A DNA stretch of 9,163 nt. Origin: CAVZLD01 sp964522605 (GTDB taxonomy: Bacteria > Planctomycetota > Planctomycetia > Pirellulales > Pirellulaceae). The notes under the pieces were generated by a model. That model searched no databases, was not told the DNA's origin, and saw only the letters and a list, made by a program, of their open reading frames with translations. The stretch is from the NCBI GenBank assembly GCA_964522605.1, contig CAZFWV010000277.1, positions 1 to 9,163 on the forward strand, given 5' to 3'. The first letter of the stretch is position 1; each line of letters begins with the position of its first letter. A program made the translations under genes and the position numbers. Shown in pieces: positions 4,901 to 9,163 of the stretch.

Positions 4901-7803
4901 GCGTGATCGTGCACATGCGCCATCGCGCCGGTGGCGACTACGTGCAATACCTTATTGCCAGGTTGCGTGGGGTCCTCGACCACGGTGCCGCTATGGTTGC
5001 CGATGATTCGCCACTTGTCCGGCGATCGTCCAATCGTATCGCCTTCGAAGGTCCCGTTTTGAATGAGTTCCGTCGCGGCACCCGAGGGATCTTCCAGGAC
5101 GCGGATATCATCGATCAGGAATTCCCCCTCGCTCAACAGTCCGAAGAGAAACTCGTGGAACAACGCGCGACCGTAGACGTCTTCCATCGCCGTCCCGCGA
5201 AACGTGTGTGTAGTCCACTCGGAATCGTCGGCGTTGGTACTGGCGGCCCAGTTTTCGGCCTTGTTGTTGTCTGCTCGCGGATCTTTGAGTTCGAGACTTG
5301 CCGCGCCTCCGTCCGGGTAAACGGGCCACCGACCACTCTCGTAGTAGTGCACTTCATCTGCCAGATTCTTGTTGGCATCCACCAGTCGCAGCAGGTCGTC
5401 ATGGTCGCTCAGTGAACCAGAGAAGTTGCCGACGATGCGCACTTCCGGATGGATTGCCGCCAGCGCTTCCGCATCGGCAGCGACGACCAGGTATTCCCCG
5501 GCTCCCAGACGGGTGTTCGCCGGGAACTCAAATTGGATTCCTTCCTGCAGCGTCCAACCGCTCAGATCAATCGTCTCTGAACTCTGGTTGTATAGCTCGA
5601 TCCATTCCAGTTCGTCGCGTTCCCGGAACGGTTCACCCGGGATGAACTCGGTGACTTGTGTACCGGCAATCAATTCTGCACCGAACACGACGTCACTGTC
5701 ATTTTCCGAACGCAGGTGCAACTCGGCGGACAGAACGTTCGTGCCGACGTTCAGCCGCTCAATCGGGATCGAAATCGGGCCGACTCGCTCCGCATTCGGA
5801 ATCGTCCGCGAAGCTCGGGTTGTTGCATCCACTCCTTCGCTGGGCAGATTAAAACGAAACAGTTCTTCTCCGTTCAGGTAGAAGATTGCGCCGTCATCGA
5901 GCATGTGGTTCAATTCCAGCACGTCGATTTGTTCCAGTTGTTCGGCCGTGATTTCGATGTTCGTCTGGAAGTAATAGGTAATGAAACCCGGATCGTTGTC
6001 GCTGGGTCGAGTGAACTCCGTGTTGATGGGGACGCCCAGGTCGGACGTTTCGTAGCCCAAAAGGGCTTGGCCAGTTTGCCAATTCGTGCCATCGGCTTCA
6101 TAAACCTGTTGTGCCCAGTCGGTGGGCAAGGCGGCGCCCGTGGCGTTGTAGCGCCATTGATCCGAGGTCAGGGGGACGAGTGCGGTCCGATCGTAGGTTG
6201 GCGGTGTGTCGGGGATCGTCAGTTTCGGCATGGGGTGATACATGATTTCGTTAATCACGATCTCGTCATGAAACCGGAACTGGTTCGGTTCCCCGGGGGT
6301 CGGATCGCTGGGATACATCCACTGGCCGTCATGTTGTTCCGACCGACCGCGCAGCCGCCCGGTGACCCGGTGGGCGTCGACCATCCGCTTGCCGTCGGCC
6401 GACACGAGCAAGATGCGGTCACCGTCCGCGGGCCGGAAGCCCAACTGCGTACTGGAAAGCGACAGCAATTCGCCGGGGCCCAGAGAACGACCGGTCAGCG
6501 CGTACTGCCCGGTCGTGTCGCCGGACACACGCAACACGAGCTTGCTCAAGTCGATCGTCTCGGACGTCGGATTTGCGATCTCGACAAAGAACTGTTCCGC
6601 GTCGGCCGCAGCCACCTCGTTGATCACTGCCGGGGAAACCGCCAGGGCTTCCAACGCCGTCTTCCCGGTGATGCTGGGCAAAACCAGCACGTCCCCGCTC
6701 GATGCCGTGGAATTCATGCCTTGGATTGCCAGAACGTTGCGGCCTTGGCGCATCAGGTCACGAAACGGCGCCAGATCGAATTCTTCCACCGTCGCTGGAT
6801 TGCGATTTGTTGAGGTCGCATCGGAGTCCCATTGCAGTTCCTCGGTATTCCCGTTCCGCCCCGGCGCGTTGGCGGAAGCAACTTCGACGCCGTTCAGGTA
6901 GGCCACGAAACCGTCGTCGTAGCGCATCCCCAAGACAAATTGGTCGAATTCCGATACGTCTCCGTCGAATTCGAACGGAACGCGCACATAAACCGAAGCG
7001 TTTTCGTAGCGCATGCTGATTGGCGGTTGATCGTCCGGAGGGTTTTCCAGATCAAGACCGAGGAATTCCTGCAATCGAGGGGTCGAGTCGAAACCGACGC
7101 CGGTGTCACCATACGTCCAGCCAGAATCGTTGAAGTCCGAGTCGATCCAGTCGGTGCCGAGGCTTGCATCGGAGGGGACGAGGGCGCGGGCGGGATTACC
7201 CTCGGCCAAGACCGTGGTGACGATGTAGTCGCCGGGGCGTGCGAAGTTATCGCGGCCGGGTGTTCCGCCTATCTGCGGACTGAAGGTCCAGTTTGCGACG
7301 TTGTCGCTGGCGGCATCGCGATTGTTTTTCGCGAGCGAGGAGCCTCCCCCGTCCGGCGCGGCGGGCCAATGGCCCGTGTCATCATATTCCACGCGGTTCA
7401 TCAAACGGCCGTCGTTGTTATACAGCCGCAACTCCTCGCCCTCATTACTTAAACGGCCGGTCCACGGACCGAAGACGTCCGTCAGGCCGCGGGCTTCGGC
7501 CAACGCTTCCGGATTGGACGCCAGAATCAGGTGACCGCGGCCGGGAACGATTGTGCCATCGGGGAATTGGTAGTCGACGCCTCCCTCGAGCGACCAATCG
7601 GAAATGTCGATATCGACCGCCAGTTGGTTGTAGAACTCGATCCATTCCAGGTCCGCTTCGTTCTCGGCGGCCGGATGGTACATGATCTCGTTGAAGACCA
7701 CGGTACTGTCCAGAACGAGGCGCGGCTCGAGCGATTCTTGACTCAGGTGGAACGATGGCTTGCGATGACGAGGACGGCGTCGGCGTGTGGGCAAGTGAAT
7801 CAT
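1984..7803 (-). CDS. Giant secreted LTD/CotH-kinase protein with LEPR-XLL-like N-terminus and dockerin-like C-terminus
   Basis: This is one intact frame of 1939 residues. A basic N-terminus (TRRRRPRHRK) leads into SLEPRLVL at 24-31, the planctomycete LEPR-XLL motif. LTD-like region 1 follows at about 33-178 (VFNEIMYHP, DLEWIEFYNQ, GTPGRDN). A beta-rich segment with DDGFVAYLNGVEVAS comes at about 296-310. LTD 2 is at about 391-508 (VINEVAAADAEQFFVEI). LTD 3 opens with VINEIMYHP at 516-524, is interrupted by a jelly-roll-like segment (DDGAIFYLNGEELF), and resumes at ELEWIELYNQ (731-740). An Ig/Fn3-like part (about 1035-1115) precedes the CotH-kinase-like domain at about 1145-1520: GSRWIRPNSGYKVLL (1192-1206), MDVDLWM (1374-1380), NWDTYGFNRPKN (1391-1402), FWDCDLCNF (1418-1426). 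LTD 4 is at about 1611-1782. Two acidic loops come at 1789-1806 and 1824-1841, then a tail ending DLDEAWDLDDLF. CotH-fold proteins are atypical kinases; LTDs are common in secreted bacterial proteins. The frame extends 46 codons upstream to 7941, but I prefer 7803 because it puts LEPR about 25 residues from Met, as is usual. It is probably exported; the substrate is unknown. Confidence 0.88.
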   Translation of the reverse strand: MIHLPTRRRRPRHRKPSFHLSQESLEPRLVLDSTVVFNEIMYHPAAENEADLEWIEFYNQLAVDIDISDWSLEGGVDYQFPDGTIVPGRGHLILASNPEALAEARGLTDVFGPWTGRLSNEGEELRLYNNDGRLMNRVEYDDTGHWPAAPDGGGSSLAKNNRDAASDNVANWTFSPQIGGTPGRDNFARPGDYIVTTVLAEGNPARALVPSDASLGTDWIDSDFNDSGWTYGDTGVGFDSTPRLQEFLGLDLENPPDDQPPISMRYENASVYVRVPFEFDGDVSEFDQFVLGMRYDDGFVAYLNGVEVASANAPGRNGNTEELQWDSDATSTNRNPATVEEFDLAPFRDLMRQGRNVLAIQGMNSTASSGDVLVLPSITGKTALEALAVSPAVINEVAAADAEQFFVEIANPTSETIDLSKLVLRVSGDTTGQYALTGRSLGPGELLSLSSTQLGFRPADGDRILLVSADGKRMVDAHRVTGRLRGRSEQHDGQWMYPSDPTPGEPNQFRFHDEIVINEIMYHPMPKLTIPDTPPTYDRTALVPLTSDQWRYNATGAALPTDWAQQVYEADGTNWQTGQALLGYETSDLGVPINTEFTRPSDNDPGFITYYFQTNIEITAEQLEQIDVLELNHMLDDGAIFYLNGEELFRFNLPSEGVDATTRASRTIPNAERVGPISIPIERLNVGTNVLSAELHLRSENDSDVVFGAELIAGTQVTEFIPGEPFRERDELEWIELYNQSSETIDLSGWTLQEGIQFEFPANTRLGAGEYLVVAADAEALAAIHPEVRIVGNFSGSLSDHDDLLRLVDANKNLADEVHYYESGRWPVYPDGGAASLELKDPRADNNKAENWAASTNADDSEWTTHTFRGTAMEDVYGRALFHEFLFGLLSEGEFLIDDIRVLEDPSGAATELIQNGTFEGDTIGRSPDKWRIIGNHSGTVVEDPTQPGNKVLHVVATGAMAHVHDHAETTFANGGRIQDGAEYEISFRAKWLAGNSQLNSRLWFNRLSNTIYLPVPDQIGTPGEQNGAFETNVGPTFDQFRHGPTTPLAGQEVTVTVQAEDPDGVQSVQLWWRQDRQSWNSAEMTLGDDGLYQANIPGQDSGDVIQFYVSATDTLGASTTFPARGRDSRALYQVEDNLGPATAIDRFRLVMLNEERTALFSTVNRMSNWFLPVTVIHNNEPYYDVSVRQVGSRWIRPNSGYKVLLHPDKPFYGVHDSIRFDLNGLAELVMKQMLNRAGGSKSSNYDDIAYLVTPNHRQEIILQLARYENIYLNEQFENGSDGTKWELDDVTVPTAPSGGAEGLKTGTEVNQTADIGRSAAFVQQQGDNPEFYRAHLLIKSNRVKDDFQSIARLAQAIHQDDPNALFEATNAVMDVDLWMRHYAHQSYFGNWDTYGFNRPKNLRIYTRPSDNKFVPLFWDCDLCNFTDTIKKAVEPNSRLDEIRDIPHNLRLYWGHMLDMINRSFNEQYVARWATHYGELANGQTYGGDESWTSITNSTRLRSQRAISDMERDIPRVDFRITTNGGRDFSVDTNQVTLEGKGWVDVRQIRLAGTDQPLDAFWPTKDGWRIELPVALGANAIELEAIDYEGNLIGTESITVTSSVGDPVMASLRVTEVHYNPADPTAAEILAGYNDSDDFEFLELTNIGAETISLESVQLVQIQVGNEQHGLSFNFADGSVQQLDPGKSVLVVEDLDAFQYRYGNSLPVAGQWSGGLSNSSETITVHSAGVLLQQFTYDDGWHSLTDGAGRSLQIIEATNPDLNSWNEGASWRPSGTIGGAPGQRESAPGDSNHDGVFDSGDLLIVMRAGEYEDSTPGNSTFEEGDWNGDGDFNTGDLVWALTYGQYSFSAAAAQPSLAEIAAAGVEKQLSTAVPVSSAEPLSPQSCLESDWALQQRRAAELNDRHVDAVFATPQTTDRAIVGTDRLTDLDEAWDLDDLF
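2266..2439 (-). repeat. Dockerin-like acidic module, copy 2 (C-terminus of the giant CotH protein)
   Basis: Residues 1789-1846 of the giant protein carry GDSNHDGVFDSGDLLIVM and, after a YEDSTPGNST linker, GDWNGDGDFNTGDLVWAL. Both loops keep the D-x-N/D-x-D-G pattern with an acidic residue at position 12, as expected for paired calcium-binding dockerin-type repeats. It is the counterpart of the module at 75-242. In this gene it is followed by about 90 residues rich in Ala, Ser and acidic residues rather than a PEP-CTERM helix. Confidence 0.7.
3244..4371 (-). other. CotH-kinase-like domain within the giant gene
   Basis: This segment encodes about residues 1145-1520. It matches the CotH layout: an N-lobe with a Lys in the GSRWIRPNSGYKVLL stretch (Lys1203), a helix then a VTPNHRQEIILQLARYENIYL strand pair, the MDVD motif, N(W)DTYGFNRPKN before the LRIY strand, and the catalytic-type motif FVPLFWDCDLCNF. 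In Bacillus CotH the equivalent last motif is of the form WDxDxxFG and its Asp residues bind metal. Here both Asp are present (1419 and 1421) but the following Gly is absent. Domain limits are approximate because they come from reading alone. Confidence 0.75.
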
Positions 7804-8266
7804 GCTTCGGTCTGACTCGCGATCGATAGGAATTGAATTAAGGGCTCGTGAGCCGCGTGGTACAAGCAGTCGGTCAGAGGGACTCCCGAACGACGGAACT
7901 GTCGCCAACAGCGCACGGTGACAGCAGAAATGCCGCCCCATGCGGCTCGCATAGATACAACCGGAAAGCCGGCTTCCGATGAGAACTCCCGGGAAGCCGC
8001 CCCCATGCTAATCGGTTTTGCGGCGATTTCCAACTATTTCGCCCGAAAAAGACGCCTGTCGGCGATCGTTCGACAGTCCGATGCTTGCCCTTTGAAGTCG
8101 TACGTAGCCGAATTCGTGAGAATTCGGAGGTTTCGAGTAGGGGGACCCACCAACAACGACTCCGAATTCTCACGAATTCGGCTACGTGCGGTCGAAGTGT
8201 GCAACTTCAAAACTGGCGATTCGGGTTTCCATGCTTGGAACGCACGCAATTTCGAAACGGCTCGCT
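7804..8266. other. Intergenic region between purine phosphorylase gene and giant CotH gene
   Basis: These 463 bases follow the stop of the phosphorylase gene and precede the start of the giant gene on the minus strand. The main feature is the 28-bp inverted repeat at 8102-8187. Smaller structures are GCCGC-CCCAT-GCGGC at 7932-7946, CTGTCG/CGACAG at 8056-8076 and the 12-base element GGCTC-GT-GAGCC at 7843-7854, just upstream of the giant gene. Open frames crossing it on either strand (for example 7918-8403 plus, 7874-8173 minus) read through the inverted repeat and lack any protein-like pattern, so I treat the region as non-coding. It should hold the promoter of the giant gene, but no convincing boxes were found. 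Confidence 0.6.
8102..8187. repeat. REPIN-like element: perfect 28-bp inverted repeat built of two GTAG-headed palindromes
   Basis: Arms 8102-8129 and 8160-8187 are perfect reverse complements, with a 30-base spacer (8130-8159). Each arm is itself structured: the tetranucleotide GTAG (8104-8107) is followed directly by the palindrome CCGAATTC, loop GTGA, GAATTCGG (8108-8127). The right arm has the same unit inverted (palindrome 8162-8181, GTAG on the minus strand at 8182-8185). A GTAG/GGAG tetranucleotide at the 5' foot of a short palindrome is the hallmark of REP sequences, and two inverted REPs make a REPIN, which RAYT (Y1-type HUH) transposases are thought to mobilise. The element sits 80-165 bases past the phosphorylase stop, a typical REP position at a 3' end, where it could also affect mRNA stability or termination. 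No RAYT gene is in the window. Only one copy is visible here, so repetitiveness in the genome is inferred. Confidence 0.8.
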
Positions 8267-9103
8267 TCAGACGCGGCGTGTGGCTTCTCGCTCGAGGATT
8301 CCGCGGATCAATTGGCCGAGTTTCGGTTCGGCGGACTGGGCATGAGCCAGGATGTCCTCCAGTCGGGCCGGTTGAAGGGCGTCGGGAAAACATAGGTCCG
8401 TGATGATCGAAAACCCAATCACGCGCAGCCCGCAGTGCACCGCGACGAGGACTTCGGGCACGGTCGACATGCCCACCACATCGGCGCCGATTGCCCGCAA
8501 GAAACGGTATTCCGCGCGGGTCTCCAGATTCGGGCCCGCTACCCCGACAAACACGCCGCGATGGAGCGGCAGATCGGCCTGACGCGCGATCTGCAGCGCG
8601 GCATCGATCAGAGACTGGTCGTACGGCTGCGACATATCCGGGAACCGCGGACCGAGTCGGTCGTCGTTGATTCCGATTAGGGGATTGTCCCCCATTAAAT
8701 TAATGTGGTCATCAATCACCATGATTTCACCGCAGCGATAGTACGGGTTCATGCCGCCGCAGGCGTTTGACAGAATCAGCAGGTCGGCCCCCAGCGCTTT
8801 CATGACGCGAACGGGCAAGGTGATCTGCTTCAACGAATAGCCTTCGTACAGGTGAAACCTTCCCTCCATGGCGACCACCGGCACGCCACAAAGCTGGCCG
8901 CAGACGAGCCGGCCGCGATGCGAGTGCGCGGTCGGCCGAGGAAAGTGAGGGATCTGCTCATACTCGAGCGCGGCTTCGACTTCGATCTGGGACGCCAATC
9001 CTCCCAGGCCCGTTCCGAGAATGATGCCGACTCGCGGTCGCGTCGGCCAGTTCTGTTGGATGACGGTCTTCGCCTCTTCAATCTGCGGGTACAACTCGAG
9101 CAT
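8267..9103 (-). CDS. punA: Purine nucleoside phosphorylase (trimeric PNP/MTAP family)
   Basis: This 278-residue protein has the usual length of trimeric PNP, which cleaves purine (deoxy)nucleosides with phosphate in cytoplasmic purine salvage. Recognisable motifs in order are VGIILGTGLGGLA (25-37), HFPRPTAHSHRGRLVCG (53-69), MEGRFHLYEGY (79-89), LSNACGGMNP (111-120) with GEIMVIDDHINLMGDNPL (125-142), GPRFPDMSQPYD (151-162), GVAGPNLETRAEYR (187-200), VVGMSTVPEV (209-218) and GFSIITDLCFPD (230-241). Counterparts of human PNP residues are visible: Arg82, His84 and Ser213 (phosphate), Tyr86 (ribose), Glu194 (base) and Met212. The human Asn243 position is Asp236, a change linked to altered base preference. 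The frame extends ten codons upstream to a GTG at 9133, but the ATG at 9103 has a good Shine-Dalgarno and fits the family's N-terminus. It stands apart from the giant gene by 463 bases. Confidence 0.93.
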   Translation of the reverse strand: MLELYPQIEEAKTVIQQNWPTRPRVGIILGTGLGGLASQIEVEAALEYEQIPHFPRPTAHSHRGRLVCGQLCGVPVVAMEGRFHLYEGYSLKQITLPVRVMKALGADLLILSNACGGMNPYYRCGEIMVIDDHINLMGDNPLIGINDDRLGPRFPDMSQPYDQSLIDAALQIARQADLPLHRGVFVGVAGPNLETRAEYRFLRAIGADVVGMSTVPEVLVAVHCGLRVIGFSIITDLCFPDALQPARLEDILAHAQSAEPKLGQLIRGILEREATRRV

Positions 9104-9110
9104 GGGTTGC

Positions 9111-9120
9111 TTTCCTTCTC
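9111..9120 (-). promoter_or_regulatory. Ribosome binding site that decides the phosphorylase start
   Basis: On the minus strand GAGAAGGAAA precedes the ATG at 9103, with AAGGA ending 9 bases before it. This is the clearest Shine-Dalgarno in the window and favours 9103 over the in-frame GTG at 9133, which would place this purine run inside the coding sequence. Confidence 0.7.
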
Positions 9121-9163
9121 GTTTCTCGCTCACTTCCGATTGCTTGGGGCCAGCCTAGCCCGT

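Noticed and set aside
5656..6813. Plus-strand open frame of 385 codons
   Set aside because: It is antisense to LTD-coding sequence and shows no domain pattern, signal or ribosome binding site.
1984..7803. A frameshift or fusion of separate genes in the giant frame
   Set aside because: The single frame carries family motifs in sensible order from LEPR to the dockerin-like pair with no stop or change of frame.
7836..7865. Possible promoter TTGTAC - 18 bases - TTAATT upstream of the giant gene (minus strand)
   Set aside because: Both hexamers differ from consensus at two or more positions and planctomycete promoters are poorly defined, so chance matches in a 140-base leader are expected.
7932..7946. 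GCCGC-CCCAT-GCGGC hairpin as a terminator
   Set aside because: The stem is only 5 bp, there is no T-run, and it lies over 300 bases past the phosphorylase stop, beyond the much stronger 28-bp repeat.
8102..8187. Inverted repeat as a CRISPR repeat, attachment site or insertion sequence end
   Set aside because: There are only two arms with a 30-base spacer, no repeat-spacer series, no transposase and no target-site duplication seen; the GTAG-plus-palindrome structure fits a REP doublet better.
7918..8403. Plus-strand frame of 161 codons through the inverted repeat
   Set aside because: It is antisense to the phosphorylase 3' end and includes both arms of the repeat, which appear as RIR(R/E) and similar junk peptides.

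Overview
The window looks like chromosomal DNA of a planctomycete, probably in or near the Pirellulaceae (Rhodopirellula/Blastopirellula-like). Three things point there. A giant secreted protein begins with a LEPR-XLL-type motif. A two-part acidic repeat of the dockerin/EF-hand kind (GDxNxDGxFDxxD ... GDWNGDxxFNTxDLV) occurs in two genes, once just before a PEP-CTERM tail. Coding is GC-rich with few clear Shine-Dalgarno sites. The assignment rests on recalled family features, not on a database search.

All four recognisable genes lie on the minus strand, so transcription runs from right to left. Right end (8267-9103): a complete purine nucleoside phosphorylase with a good ribosome binding site. 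Next (7804-8266): a 463-base intergenic region holding a perfect 28-bp inverted repeat that looks like a REP doublet (REPIN). Centre (1984-7803): one uninterrupted 1939-residue gene for an extracellular protein with several lamin-tail-like (LTD) regions, a CotH-kinase-like domain and a C-terminal dockerin-like pair. Then a GC-rich gap (1683-1983), a small STAS-domain protein of the anti-sigma-factor-antagonist type (1263-1682), and a 162-base gap. Left end (1-1100): the start and most of a secreted pentapeptide-repeat protein with dockerin-like motifs and a PEP-CTERM anchor, cut by the window edge in its final hydrophobic helix.

The two secreted genes share the same C-terminal module but carry different export/sorting signals (LEPR-XLL-like in one, PEP-CTERM in the other). 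The STAS gene between them could be regulatory, but nothing in the sequence ties it to its neighbours. The purine phosphorylase is a housekeeping salvage enzyme and appears unrelated. No tRNA, rRNA, CRISPR array, transposase gene or phage gene was seen. The most interesting non-coding signal is the REPIN-like element at 8102-8187. The most interesting protein is the giant LTD/CotH protein.
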